DNA of 64,000 bases, from positions 1 to 64,000 of the forward strand of contig JABIWH010000056.1 of the NCBI GenBank assembly GCA_018701215.1, in the 5' to 3' direction. This document shows, piece after piece, positions 8,376 to 16,930 of this stretch. The DNA comes from Rhodospirillaceae bacterium (GTDB taxonomy: Bacteria > Pseudomonadota > Alphaproteobacteria > GCA-2731375). Numbering within the stretch: position 1 is the stretch's first letter; every line of letters begins with the position of its first letter. The translations under genes were made by a program, and so were the position numbers. A model generated the notes under the pieces. It worked only from the letters and a program-made list of their open reading frames with translations, did not search any database and was not told the DNA's origin.

Positions 8376-9041
8376 ATGGCGCCCATCGATTTCTATTTCT
8401 GGCCGACGCCGAACGGTTGGAAAATTGCCATCATGTTGGAAGAGTGCGACCTGCCCTACAACATCAAGCTGGTGGATCTGTCAAAAAAGGAACAGTTCGC
8501 CCCCGATTTTCTGGCCATCGCGCCAAACGGACGCATGCCGGCCATTGTCGATCCGGATGGACCGGACGGCGAGCCGATCTCGGTCTTTGAATCCGGCGCC
8601 ATCCTGCAATATCTGGGCAACAAGACCGGCCGGTTTTACCCCGTTGAACAGCGCCAATGCACGGAAGTTGAACAATGGCTGTTCTGGCAGATGGCGGGCC
8701 TGGGCCCCATGGCCGGCCAGGCGGCGCATTTCCGCAATTACAAGGCGGATAAAATCGACTACGCGATCGAACGCTACACCAACGAGGTGATCCGCCTCTA
8801 CGGCGTGATGAACGACCGTCTGGCGGACCGTGATTTCCTGGCCGGCGCCTATTCCATTGCCGATATGGCCTGTTGGCCCTGGATCAGGGGCTACAAAGCC
8901 TATGGCATCGACCTGAAGGATTTCGAGCATCTACGCGCCTGGTTCAAACGGGTCGGCGCCCGTCCGGCGGTGGAGCGCGCCGCCAATATCGGCAAGGACC
9001 AGTTCAAGGCCTCCCAAGGCCGGGCGCAATCATCTATCTAA
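8376..9041 (+). CDS. glutathione S-transferase (YfcG/YghU-like)
   Basis: A 221-residue cytoplasmic GST. The N-terminal thioredoxin-fold domain carries FYFWPTPNGWKIAIMLEE (T11 and N13 are the likely glutathione-contacting residues, as in YfcG-type enzymes), PNGRMPAIVDPD with the cis-proline, and the glutathione-binding ESGAILQYLG. The C-terminal helical domain has DFLAGAYSIADMACWPW, the N-capping box motif. A GGAAG ribosome site precedes the ATG. Enzymes of this group often have disulfide-bond reductase activity with two glutathione molecules. It is transcribed divergently from the ligase operon. Confidence 0.93.
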   Translation: MAPIDFYFWPTPNGWKIAIMLEECDLPYNIKLVDLSKKEQFAPDFLAIAPNGRMPAIVDPDGPDGEPISVFESGAILQYLGNKTGRFYPVEQRQCTEVEQWLFWQMAGLGPMAGQAAHFRNYKADKIDYAIERYTNEVIRLYGVMNDRLADRDFLAGAYSIADMACWPWIRGYKAYGIDLKDFEHLRAWFKRVGARPAVERAANIGKDQFKASQGRAQSSI

Positions 9042-9104
9042 GGGGGCTTTGATTTAAGCGCATTGCCTCTCGCCACGGCGCGCCGCAAATGCTAGATCGA
9101 TAGC

Positions 9105-9545
9105 ATGTCAAAAATCACACCTCCGCCGCCACTTGACGGCTATACCATTTACGATCCGGTTGATCCGTTCGAGAACGAGGCCGGGCCCTTTTATTGGCGG
9201 CGGCTCGACGATGGCAGTCATCACTTCGTGCTGCGTACAGAGCCGCGCCACGCCAATTCCCATAATGTAATTCACGGCGGTCTGTTGATGACCATGGCGG
9301 ATTTGACCATGGCGGTCACCGCCAAGGGGGAGCCCGATGACGCTTATGTTACCGTGGCCTTCAATTCCGAGTTCGTCGCCGCCGGTTTTGCCGGCGATCT
9401 GGTCGAGTCGCGGGGCGAACTGGTCCGGCGTACGGGCAGCATGGCTTTTATCCGGGGCCATATTTCCGTGGGCGAGACCACTCTGTTCGTCTGCAGTTCG
9501 GTGATGAAGCGGATCGGCAAACGCGGCGAAACGAACAAGAGTTAG
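9105..9545 (+). CDS. PaaI-family hotdog thioesterase
   Basis: A 146-residue single hotdog-fold protein. RHANSHNVIHGGLLMTMADLTMAV carries the HGG motif and the long hotdog helix with the Asp that acts in catalysis. The remaining strands (YVTVAFNSEFVAAGFAGDLVE) are typical. Such proteins hydrolyse acyl-CoA thioesters, often aromatic ones. It lies 63 bases after the GST and 7 bases before the DUF2062 gene, so it may share a transcript with either. No ring-degradation cluster partner is directly attached, so the substrate is open. Confidence 0.88.
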   Translation: MSKITPPPPLDGYTIYDPVDPFENEAGPFYWRRLDDGSHHFVLRTEPRHANSHNVIHGGLLMTMADLTMAVTAKGEPDDAYVTVAFNSEFVAAGFAGDLVESRGELVRRTGSMAFIRGHISVGETTLFVCSSVMKRIGKRGETNKS

Positions 9546-9552
9546 AACAGGC

Positions 9553-10113
9553 ATGGGCCGTATGACGAGGGCAAAACATAGCGCCTGGAAGCGTCTGAAT
9601 CGTCTGCTGCGCCTGCGTCTGGTGATCCCGGTCCTGCGTTCGCCCGCCGCCGCCGATTATACCGCGCGCGGCGTCTTCGTCGGCCTGCTGGTGGCGATGA
9701 CACCCACGGTTGGTATCCAGATGGCCATCGTGGCCGGCATCTGGGCCATTGTGCGCGTGGCCCGTCCGTCATGGGATTTCAATGTCGTTGTCGGCATGCT
9801 GTGGACCTGGCTGACCAATATCTTCACGGTGCCGCCAATCTATTACACCTTCCTGATCACCGGCGAGGCCATGTTGGGCCGCTGGGGCGAGGCGGGCGGC
9901 TATGCCATGTTCGAGGAGCGCCTGGTAAAGCTGTTGCAGACCGATGCCACCTTCATGGAATCCTTGTGGATCTATGCGGTCGGCATCTTCGATGCCTGGG
10001 GCGCGCCCATGCTGATCGGCTGCATACCTTGGGCCATCGGTTCGGCCTTTTTGGGCTATTGGTGGAGCCTGCGCCTGGTCCGCCGCTTCCGTGAACGCCG
10101 CCGGAGTATGTGA
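9553..10113 (+). CDS. DUF2062 membrane protein
   Basis: A 186-residue protein with a basic N-terminus and at least two clear membrane segments: GVFVGLLVAMTPTVGIQMA around 55-75 and a C-terminal stretch MLIGCIPWAIGSAFLGYWW. The segment RGVFVGLLVAMTPTVG matches the DUF2062 family, small inner-membrane proteins of unknown function often located near glycosyltransferases. It starts 7 bases after the thioesterase stop. Its role is not known. Confidence 0.85.
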   Translation: MGRMTRAKHSAWKRLNRLLRLRLVIPVLRSPAAADYTARGVFVGLLVAMTPTVGIQMAIVAGIWAIVRVARPSWDFNVVVGMLWTWLTNIFTVPPIYYTFLITGEAMLGRWGEAGGYAMFEERLVKLLQTDATFMESLWIYAVGIFDAWGAPMLIGCIPWAIGSAFLGYWWSLRLVRRFRERRRSM

Positions 10114-10123
10114 AATTGGTCTT

Positions 10124-10143
10124 CAGGCCGCGACGGCGGCCTG
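10124..10143. other. 8-bp inverted repeat in a convergent gap
   Basis: CAGGCCGC and GCGGCCTG are separated by GACG, between the ends of the DUF2062 gene and the small minus-strand gene. It lacks a following T run on either strand, so termination is only possible, not shown. Confidence 0.25.
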
Positions 10144-10177
10144 GCGCCAATCCGCCGCACCGGCGCGAACGTCAGGA

Positions 10178-10564
10178 TTATTTATGCAGGGGTGGTTCCG
10201 TGGCGTGTTCGGCAAAGATTTCCTGGGCGCGGATTTTCTGGCTCAGGGCCAGGTTGTCGCCGATGACTTCAAGGTATTTCTCCGCACTCCGCGCCACGGG
10301 GATATTCAGGCCGGCGCAATAATGCAGCAAGATTTCGGAAATGAACTCGGCATTTAGATTGAAACGTTTCAGCCGCCCTTCCTTGGCGTCTTCGATATCC
10401 AGCAGTACCTTTACCCCGCCGCCGAATTTCTGAAATACGTGTACGCCCCGCACGGCGCCCGGCGGCACCGCCTCGCTGTTGCCGGGAAGGTTGTCGGGCC
10501 GTTGCTCGAACGCTTCGAGCAATTCCCGCTGGGAAAATATAATTTTTCGCAACTCTGTCGGCAT
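10178..10564 (-). CDS. hypothetical protein of 128 residues
   Basis: The start at the ATG 10562-10564 is supported by GAGGGG six to seven bases before it; an earlier in-frame ATG has no such site and would contain it. The protein opens PTELRKIIFSQRELLEAFE, has the core GVHVFQKFGGGVKVLLDIED and ends in a helical region. The composition is balanced and soluble-looking, with no signal peptide or membrane segment. I do not recognise a named family. It is convergent with the DUF2062 gene and divergent from speD, so it is probably a single-gene unit. Confidence 0.65.
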   Translation of the reverse strand: MPTELRKIIFSQRELLEAFEQRPDNLPGNSEAVPPGAVRGVHVFQKFGGGVKVLLDIEDAKEGRLKRFNLNAEFISEILLHYCAGLNIPVARSAEKYLEVIGDNLALSQKIRAQEIFAEHATEPPLHK

Positions 10565-10799
10565 AGCTGTACCCCTCCGCATTTCATCCCCGCGCCATCA
10601 TGGTTCAAAGCACCCAATGATGGCAAGTCGGCGCCAAATCGGACACCGTCCCATCGCAACATGATCGAGTTGAGAAAATCCTAAAATTGCTGCTTGCTTA
10701 GGCAAAAAAAAACCCTATCTTGCCTCCCGCTCCGCAACCCCGAGGGCGTGTCGGGGCTCCGTTATGACAAAAATGACTGGATATTTGGAGGACGCGCAG

Positions 10800-11258
10800 A
10801 TGGTGGTCATTCAGCCTCAGGTATTGGCGGTCGACGCCGCGAATGAAGATCTGCTCCCCAAGGACTATTTCAAGAGCCGTGACGGCGTGCGCTTCGCCGG
10901 CAGCCATTTGCTGCTGGATATGTGGGGCGCGGCGCATCTGGATAATCCGGATCTCTTGGGTCAGGCCATACGGGGGGCCGTCAAGGCGGCCGAGGCCACG
11001 CTGTTGCATCTGCATCTGCATCATTTTTCGCCCTATGGCGGGGTTTCCGGTGTTGCCGTCCTGGCCGAAAGTCATATCAGCGTCCACACCTGGCCCGAAC
11101 ATGGTTTCGCCGCCTTTGACATTTTCATGTGCGGCGCGGCCGAGCCCGCGCTCGCGGCGGCCGCCCTGCGTGAGGCGCTAAGCCCCAGCCGGATCGAGCT
11201 GACCGAGCAGCGCCGCGGCATATTGCCGGCCATCGCAGTGGCGGAGCCATCCCGATGA
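10800..11258 (+). CDS. speD: S-adenosylmethionine decarboxylase proenzyme
   Basis: A pyruvoyl-dependent enzyme that supplies decarboxylated SAM for spermidine synthesis. The self-cleavage site is in LAESHISVHTWPEHG: the proenzyme would split between E90 and S91, and S91 becomes the pyruvoyl group. His95 and Cys111 (DIFMCG) fit the family's proton-donor residues. I place the start at the ATG 10800-10802 because GGAGG lies 8 bases upstream; another in-frame ATG at 10764 has no ribosome site. That gives 152 residues, somewhat longer than short bacterial SpeD because of an N-terminal extension of about 30 residues. The next gene, an ornithine decarboxylase, is broken, which leaves its upstream substrate supply in doubt. 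Confidence 0.95.
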   Translation: MVVIQPQVLAVDAANEDLLPKDYFKSRDGVRFAGSHLLLDMWGAAHLDNPDLLGQAIRGAVKAAEATLLHLHLHHFSPYGGVSGVAVLAESHISVHTWPEHGFAAFDIFMCGAAEPALAAAALREALSPSRIELTEQRRGILPAIAVAEPSR

Positions 11259-11502
11259 CCGAGAAGATCTGCCGCTTTATTGCCGAAAAGACCCCCCCGA
11301 CGGCAAGGCCTCTGGGCCGGCGGTCCTGGCCGGGCCGACCTGCGACAGCGTTGATATTCTGTACCAGCCGGACGGCTACGAGATGCCCCTGGATCTGGCC
11401 ATTGGCGATAGGGTGCGGTTTCTCTCCACCGGGGCCTACACCACAACCTATGCCTCGGTCGGCTTCAACGGCTTTGATCCGCTTCCGGCCTACTGTATCT
11501 AG
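11255..11502 (+). pseudogene. ornithine decarboxylase remnant with a large internal deletion and frameshift
   Basis: The first 16 codons (MTEKICRFIAEKTPPT) match the start of PLP-dependent, alanine-racemase-fold ornithine decarboxylases, which normally continue P-C-L-V-V-D-L. Instead the sequence jumps, in a different frame, to the family's C-terminal end: SGPAVLAGPTCDSVDILYQ, with the active-site Cys, then STGAYTTTYASVGFNGF and the stop at 11500-11502. Around 290 codons are missing. The junction lies at about 11292-11304, at a run of seven C followed by GACGG. The start codon overlaps the speD stop region by 4 bases (ATGA), showing that the intact gene was translationally coupled to speD. 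A continuous 83-codon reading in the start frame is not meaningful. An assembly error at the C run is the main alternative. Confidence 0.88.
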
Positions 11503-11961
11503 CTAAAGCAGACCAAGCGCACGCAGTTCGGCGGCCATTTCGGGGGGCGGGCCATCGTGATCGTCCGGGTCCCAACCGTTGGCCTGCAGATGTTCCGGCA
11601 GGTCCGGGGCCGCGTCCTTGGCCTCAAGATAGCGCCAGCCCTGGTGCGGGCGGCGGGCGTACAGTTCCGTGCGCACCAGATCCGGGCCCAGCACAAAGCC
11701 GCAGCGTTTGCCGCCCTCGTCATCGTGCAGGTGGTCAAGGCGGATGATGGCCTGGCGTGCGCGGATAAAGCCCTTGATGATCCAGTACAGCGAACCGCCG
11801 TCCAGAACCTCCCCGTCCCGGCGCGGACGGTTGCGGGTGCGGTGGACATGCTCCACCGGCAGACCCAAGGCCTCGAACTGGGCCCGGCGGCTTTCCTGAA
11901 AGCGGGCCAGATGCTCGATAGAATCGACGCCGACGCAAAGTTTGACGATGTGAACGGTCAT
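11503..11961 (-). CDS. DUF1489 family protein
   Basis: A 152-residue protein opening MTVHIVKLCVGVDSIEHLARFQ and containing LYWIIKGFIRARQAIIRLDH, which I recognise as the DUF1489 family, found mainly in alphaproteobacteria and of unknown function. The ATG at 11959-11961 overlaps the stop of the upstream transporter gene by 4 bases, so the two are coupled. A frame extending further upstream would run inside the transporter gene. The protein is soluble-looking, with many charged residues at the C-terminal end. It abuts the decarboxylase remnant. Confidence 0.85.
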   Translation of the reverse strand: MTVHIVKLCVGVDSIEHLARFQESRRAQFEALGLPVEHVHRTRNRPRRDGEVLDGGSLYWIIKGFIRARQAIIRLDHLHDDEGGKRCGFVLGPDLVRTELYARRPHQGWRYLEAKDAAPDLPEHLQANGWDPDDHDGPPPEMAAELRALGLL

Positions 11962-13334
11962 GGCAGCCAGCCTAACAGGCGCCACCAGAGATAATCCAGG
12001 GGCAGCAGCACAAGCACCGTAACCGCCAGTAACCAAAGGCATAATTTATTGCCCTGACGCATGGGCACGGCGCCCAGCTGCATGGCGACGACCAGGGGCG
12101 GGGCCTGGTAGGGCAGAATCACCGTGCTATAGCCGACCACGGTCAGCATCAGCATCGCCATCACCGGCAAATCGGCCGCTTCGGCCAAATGACCGACCAG
12201 AGGCACCAGGATCGCCGGCACGCCGGGCTGGGTCGCGAACATTGCCAGCCCGCTGGATAGGCCGACCACGGCGGCGAAATTCCAAATACTTTCGCCCGAG
12301 CCGAGGTTCAATAGTGGCAGCACGGATTTCGCCAGCAAGTCGCCGGTGCCGCCATGTGCCACCAGGGCGCCCATGCTTAGCATCCCCGCAACATAGAGCA
12401 GGGTGCTGAATTGGATCTTATCGTCGAAGTCCCGGGCACCGACGATGCCGACAAACGGCAGAACAATAATGCCGGCCACGCCGAGGGAAACCCAGGCCGG
12501 TGAAATATGATGCAGGAAGTCCGTCATCCACAGGGCCAGGGCCAGTAATAACATCAACGCCATTAACCGTTCCCGCCCCGCCATGGCGGCTGGTGCCTCC
12601 GCAGGTTCCGTTGGCGCCTTCGCATCCGCCGCGGGAAACAGCCAGATCACCAGAACAGCAATAATGATCGCCTTCAGGGCGCCCAGAACGGGAAAATGCA
12701 GCAGCAGCCAGATGCCATAGGTCGGAACCTCGCCATACAAGGTTTCCGAGGCGCCGATCACCACCATGGCCGGCACGGTCGCCGACATGATGGCGAAACC
12801 GGGTATCATGGTGGAAAAGGAGATCGCCAATACCATGCCCGTGCGGCCGTTGCTGCCGGCTTGGTAGCCAAAGCCATCCGCCATGGCCAACACGATGGGC
12901 ATCAGGATCATCAGCCGCCCCATGGTGGACGGCATCAGAAAGGCCATGACCAGACCCAGGATCACGGTGCCGGAAATAATCGCAGCGTATCGATGGCCAA
13001 AGCGCCGGCCAACGCCATGGGCCAGACGTTCCGCCAGGCCCGTGCCGCGCACGCCGACGCCAATCACCAGACCGCCGAAGACCATCCAAAAGCCGGCCGA
13101 CTGGAAGCCCGCGAAAACCACATTGGCCGGCGCCAGGGCGAACAGCGTGGCAATGGCGAAAAACAGTATAGCCGTGACAAATTCAGGCAGCGCGCCGGTG
13201 GCGAACAGCACCACGGTGGCCAGGGCAAGGGCGCCGGTGCGGGCCGTTTCCGGCGCCAAACCATCAATGGGTACGAGGGCCAGCGCCAGGGCCGCCAGAA
13301 TACCCAGCGCCGCGATCCAAAACGATATTTTCAT
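11958..13334 (-). CDS. DASS / SLC13-family anion transporter
   Basis: A 458-residue inner-membrane protein with about eleven to twelve hydrophobic segments. The first half contains AFLMPSTMGRLMILMPIV, and the second GLAMFATQPGVPAILVP and VVGYSTVILPYQAPPL, which correspond to the two repeated substrate- and sodium-binding hairpins of DASS carriers for dicarboxylates or sulfate. The ATG at 13332-13334 overlaps the TGA of a 33-codon leader ORF by one base (TGATG), so this is the start I choose over the in-frame TTG three bases earlier. No ribosome site of its own is obvious, supporting translational coupling to the leader. The transported anion cannot be named from sequence alone. Confidence 0.9.
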   Translation of the reverse strand: MKISFWIAALGILAALALALVPIDGLAPETARTGALALATVVLFATGALPEFVTAILFFAIATLFALAPANVVFAGFQSAGFWMVFGGLVIGVGVRGTGLAERLAHGVGRRFGHRYAAIISGTVILGLVMAFLMPSTMGRLMILMPIVLAMADGFGYQAGSNGRTGMVLAISFSTMIPGFAIMSATVPAMVVIGASETLYGEVPTYGIWLLLHFPVLGALKAIIIAVLVIWLFPAADAKAPTEPAEAPAAMAGRERLMALMLLLALALWMTDFLHHISPAWVSLGVAGIIVLPFVGIVGARDFDDKIQFSTLLYVAGMLSMGALVAHGGTGDLLAKSVLPLLNLGSGESIWNFAAVVGLSSGLAMFATQPGVPAILVPLVGHLAEAADLPVMAMLMLTVVGYSTVILPYQAPPLVVAMQLGAVPMRQGNKLCLWLLAVTVLVLLPLDYLWWRLLGWLP

Positions 13335-13435
13335 CAAACGGCCTTGCGCTCCTTGCCTCTAGGGGCATTGGCCACGGTGCTGAGCGGCCGGCGGACACCG
13401 GCTTCGAACAGGGATAGGTTCCGGGGCAGAGCCAT
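13334..13435 (-). CDS. 33-residue leader peptide coupled to the DASS transporter
   Basis: A short frame starts at the ATG 13433-13435, with AAGGAGG seven bases before it, the best ribosome site near this operon. It encodes a basic peptide (ALPRNLSLFEAGVRRPLS ... GKERKAV) and its TGA overlaps the transporter ATG by one base. It has no membrane segment or signal. The transporter itself lacks a ribosome site, so its translation likely depends on ribosomes finishing this leader. It could be a regulatory upstream frame or a functional microprotein. Confidence 0.6.
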   Translation of the reverse strand: MALPRNLSLFEAGVRRPLSTVANAPRGKERKAV

Positions 13436-13488
13436 AAGCGCCTCCTTACAATTAACTGAACACAGGTCTGTCGTGCTACACTGCGCCG

Positions 13489-14574
13489 ATGTTGGAAACA
13501 ATAGATATTGAACCGCAGCGCGCCGGTTTCTCGTCATCCCGTCTGTCTGACGCGGTGGCCTTCGCCCTTGCCAATGAAATTAATTGGTCCCGTAACATTG
13601 ACGATCAGCTGGGCAAGGGCGAATTCGAACCGCCACCCTGGAACGAAATTCTGGGCCCGACCACGCCGAGGGGCGGGCCGGCCGGGGTGATCATGCGCCA
13701 CGGCCGGGTAGCCGCCATCTGGGGCGATGAGAGGCGCGCGGATATGACCTTTTCCGTGGCGAAAAGCTATCTCGCGATCCTGACCGGATTGGCGCTGGCG
13801 GATGGTCTGATCAACGATGTAAACGACCGGGTGGCGGATACATCGCTGGATGATCATTTTACCTCCGCCCAGAACCGGGACATCACCTGGCTGCATCTAT
13901 TGCAACAGACCTCGGAATGGGAAGGTGCGTTGTTTTCCAAACCGGACCTGATCGACCGTAATCGGCAACTGGGCGCGGAGCCTGATAATTCCCGCAAGGG
14001 CCAGCACAGGGAGCTGGGCGCGCCGGGCAGTCATTGGGAATATAACGACGTCCGCGTCAACCGCTTGAGCCTGTCACTGCTGCACCTGTTCCGCCGGCCT
14101 TTGGCGGATGTACTGCGGGAACGCATCATGGACCCCATCGGGGCCTCGAATGATTGGTCCTGGAACGCCTACCGCAATGCCGTTGTGACCATTGATGGGG
14201 TCGAGATGCCCTCGGTGCCGGGCGGATCGCATTGGGGCGGCGGTTTGTGGATCGGTGCCTTAGATCAAGCCAAGCTGGGACAGCTGATATTGCAAAGGGG
14301 CGCCTGGAACGGCCAGCAGCTGTTGTCGGAAGCCTGGGTGGCGGCGATGCTGACGCCCTGCGCCATCAACCCCGAATACGGTTATATGTGGTGGCTGAAT
14401 ACGGACCGGGCCCGTTATCCCAGCGCGTCCGCCAGTACGGTGGCGGCGGTCGGTGCCGGGGGCAACACTATCCTGGTCGAACCGGCCCATGATCTGGTGC
14501 TGGTGGCCCGTTGGCTGAAGGGCGCGGCCTTGGATCCTCTGATCGCGCAAACCATTGCTGCAATTGGGGCGTAG
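13489..14574 (+). CDS. serine hydrolase of the beta-lactamase class C / penicillin-binding fold
   Basis: A 361-residue protein with the catalytic S89-V-A-K92 motif inside MTFSVAKSYLAIL. The second motif is Y185-N-D in HWEYNDVRVN; the usual Y-x-N is altered, with the Asn one position earlier. A possible third motif is GAGGNTILVEP near residue 323, resembling the HxG/KTG loop region. No signal peptide is visible, so it may be cytoplasmic, like esterase-type members of this family. The start has no Shine-Dalgarno sequence. A TACACT box ends six bases before the ATG, so a leaderless transcript is conceivable. It is divergent from the leader/transporter genes, with only 53 bases between. Confidence 0.85.
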   Translation: MLETIDIEPQRAGFSSSRLSDAVAFALANEINWSRNIDDQLGKGEFEPPPWNEILGPTTPRGGPAGVIMRHGRVAAIWGDERRADMTFSVAKSYLAILTGLALADGLINDVNDRVADTSLDDHFTSAQNRDITWLHLLQQTSEWEGALFSKPDLIDRNRQLGAEPDNSRKGQHRELGAPGSHWEYNDVRVNRLSLSLLHLFRRPLADVLRERIMDPIGASNDWSWNAYRNAVVTIDGVEMPSVPGGSHWGGGLWIGALDQAKLGQLILQRGAWNGQQLLSEAWVAAMLTPCAINPEYGYMWWLNTDRARYPSASASTVAAVGAGGNTILVEPAHDLVLVARWLKGAALDPLIAQTIAAIGA

Positions 14575-14619
14575 GGGGCAAAGCCAGTGGTTCGATTGAT
14601 GTAGGCGGGACCATCGCCA

Positions 14620-16554
14620 ATGGCGGAACGCAACGAACCAGATCCTCGGGGGTTTTACAAAACCGCGGCCATCGGCCTGTGCTGTTTTGACCTTGAATTG
14701 CGTTTCCTTGATGTCAATGACTGGCTGGCCGGTTTGAGCGGACGCTCAGTGGAAGATCATTTGGGCAGAACGGCTGGCGATATCTGGCCCGATATCGCAC
14801 CTGGTGTTGAAGCATCACTCCGCCACGTCATGGCGAGCAGTGAACCGGTGTTGGATAAACGGTTCACGCGCGAAAATTCCAGCCGCTATCGAAACGGTAA
14901 ATCCACCTATAATCACAGTTATGCGCCGGTCCGGGCCGAGGACGGGAGCATTGCCGGCGTCAGTGCCGTTATCGAGGACATCACCGATCGTTTGCATCCG
15001 GCGCCCGGGCCGCCGCCGCAGGAAACCTGGATGCATACGTTGCTGGAGCAGACGTCCGACTGGCTTTGGGAGATGGATGAAAATCAGAAATACACCTATT
15101 TGTCGGACAAATACTATCGGTTGACCGGCGATCCCATTAACGCGGTAATCGGCAAGACTTCGGTTGAATTAGGCCGCATCTACGAGAGCGAGGAAGCCTT
15201 CGCCGACGTGGAGCGGGCAATGGCAAATCAAATGCCATTCCGTGACGTTGTTTCAATGCGCAAAGTGCAAGGTGGCCGCGATTGGTGGACCCAATCCAGC
15301 GGCACGCCGATGTTTGATAAAGAGGGCCGCTTCCTTGGCTACCGCGGGATCAGCCGCGATGTAACCGAGATGAAGCAGCTGGAGGGTCAACTTCGGCAAG
15401 CGCAGAAGATGGAAGCCATCGGCCATTTGACCGGCGGCATCGCGCATGATTTCAATAATCTGCTGGGCATCATGAAAGGCAATCTGGAATTGCTGCGACG
15501 GCACGCGCCCTTGGATGAGAGGGGGACGAATTATCTGGCCGAGGGCCTGGATGCGGTTGCGAGAGCCGCCGCGTTGACCCACCGCCTGCTGGCGTTCGCC
15601 AGCCGGCAGCCGTTGCAGCCACGGCCCAGTGATATCGGCGATATCATCGGCGGCATGGAAGATCTGTTGCGCCGAACCATTAGCGAAAACATTGACCTGG
15701 AAATCATACTGGACACTTCCGCCGGCTCGGTTTTGATCGATCCCCGGCAACTGGAGAATGCCGTTCTGAACCTGGCATTGAACGCCCGCGACGCCATGCT
15801 CAAGGGTGGCCGCCTACGCATCGAAACGTCGGTTGGAATTCTTGACGGGACAGGCCTTAATCTCGACGCCAACACCGGCTCCGGGCCTTGTCAGGTTATC
15901 TCGGTCAGCGACACCGGCACTGGCATGCCGGACGAACTCCTGCAACAGGCGTTTGATCCGTTTTTCACCACGAAACCCTTTGGCAGGGGCAGCGGTCTTG
16001 GCTTGAGCATGGTACACGGCTTTGTCAGACAGTCCGGCGGGCAGGTCACCATGGAAAGCCGGATCGGTGCCGGGACCGTTGTGCGGCTGTATCTGCCTTT
16101 GATTTTGCCTCTGGCCAGGACGGTTGCGGTTGCGGGGATGTCGATCGAGGACATTTCGCCAATGCGAGATGGGCAAATCGGTCAGGGGCGGACCGTCCTG
16201 ATCGTGGAGGATGATACAGAGCTGCGCAATGTTGCCGTCGAAGTTATGACGGATCTTGATTTTATCGTGCTGCAGGCCGGTGACGCCGAGGCCGCGCGCG
16301 CAGTCTTCGAAAGCGGCGTTTCCGTAGACCTGCTGTTTGCCGACGTTGTCCTGCCGGGCCCGATCAATGGGTTGGAATTGGTTGATCTGGCGCGGGAGAA
16401 AAATTCCGGTGTCATGGTTTTACTGTGCTCGGGCTATGCGTGGGAAACATTCGAGACTGACAAAGGGGATGAATCCGGCATAGACTTTATCTCAAAGCCG
16501 TATGGCATCAATGAATTGGCCTTGGCGGTTGAACAGGTGCTCGTTGATGGTTGA
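14620..16554 (+). CDS. PAS-domain hybrid sensor histidine kinase with C-terminal receiver
   Basis: A 644-residue soluble kinase. Two PAS domains occupy about 15-125 and 138-250. The dimerisation domain carries the phospho-acceptor H276 in GHLTGGIAHDFNN, followed by the ATPase domain with N-box NLALNARDAM (385-393), G1 SDTGTGMPDE and G2 GRGSGLGLSM. A receiver domain follows from about 523 (VLIVEDD), with phospho-acceptor D575 in LLFADVVLPG and a C-terminal Lys in ISKPYG. There are no membrane segments, so it senses something in the cytoplasm, possibly with a cofactor in a PAS domain. The last codons overlap the next gene, a single receiver protein, by 8 bases. No DNA-binding output partner is adjacent. 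Confidence 0.95.
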   Translation: MAERNEPDPRGFYKTAAIGLCCFDLELRFLDVNDWLAGLSGRSVEDHLGRTAGDIWPDIAPGVEASLRHVMASSEPVLDKRFTRENSSRYRNGKSTYNHSYAPVRAEDGSIAGVSAVIEDITDRLHPAPGPPPQETWMHTLLEQTSDWLWEMDENQKYTYLSDKYYRLTGDPINAVIGKTSVELGRIYESEEAFADVERAMANQMPFRDVVSMRKVQGGRDWWTQSSGTPMFDKEGRFLGYRGISRDVTEMKQLEGQLRQAQKMEAIGHLTGGIAHDFNNLLGIMKGNLELLRRHAPLDERGTNYLAEGLDAVARAAALTHRLLAFASRQPLQPRPSDIGDIIGGMEDLLRRTISENIDLEIILDTSAGSVLIDPRQLENAVLNLALNARDAMLKGGRLRIETSVGILDGTGLNLDANTGSGPCQVISVSDTGTGMPDELLQQAFDPFFTTKPFGRGSGLGLSMVHGFVRQSGGQVTMESRIGAGTVVRLYLPLILPLARTVAVAGMSIEDISPMRDGQIGQGRTVLIVEDDTELRNVAVEVMTDLDFIVLQAGDAEAARAVFESGVSVDLLFADVVLPGPINGLELVDLAREKNSGVMVLLCSGYAWETFETDKGDESGIDFISKPYGINELALAVEQVLVDG

Positions 16555-16930
16555 GGATATTCCAAGGAAACGGTTGCTGGTGGTTGACGATGAACCGGCG
16601 TTTTGCCGTTTTGTCCGCAACGTCGCCGAGGAGCTCGACTTCACCGTGGAAATGACCACGACGGGTACAGAGTTTATGACGACCTATTCCCTGTTCCTGC
16701 CCGCCACGATTGTCATGGATATCGTGATGCCGGAGATTGAAGGCGTCGAGTTGACGCAATGGCTTATCGGGCAGGGTTTTACCGGCAAGCTCATTTTGGC
16801 AACCGGTTTCGCGCCGAATTATGCCAACGTTGCCCAGCGCCTGGCGGATGCGTCGGCCCAGTTCAAGACGGAGACATTGTTGAAGCCGGTTGGAGTTGAT
16901 GATCTGGAAGCCGTATTGCGGGGCTGCTAG
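16547..16930 (+). CDS. single-domain response regulator
   Basis: A 127-residue CheY-like receiver. VVDDEPAF gives the acidic pair (D14, D15), the phospho-acceptor is D58 in IVMDIVMPEIEG, and the switch Lys sits in LLKPVG near the C-terminus. It has no output domain. The ATG at 16547-16549 overlaps the end of the hybrid kinase gene by 8 bases, so it is very likely the kinase's phosphorelay partner. An earlier start would lie within the kinase frame. The downstream target is not visible. Confidence 0.93.
   Translation: MVEDIPRKRLLVVDDEPAFCRFVRNVAEELDFTVEMTTTGTEFMTTYSLFLPATIVMDIVMPEIEGVELTQWLIGQGFTGKLILATGFAPNYANVAQRLADASAQFKTETLLKPVGVDDLEAVLRGC

Noticed and set aside
10124..10143. Rho-independent terminator between the DUF2062 gene and its convergent neighbour
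   Set aside because: The stem is good but no T run follows on either strand.
10684..10799. SAM- or polyamine-sensing riboswitch upstream of speD
   Set aside because: A small CCCCGA/TCGGGG hairpin is present but no known riboswitch core could be recognised.
11255..11506. An 83-residue novel small protein after speD
   Set aside because: Only its first 16 residues make sense; the rest is the ornithine decarboxylase C-terminus read in the wrong frame.
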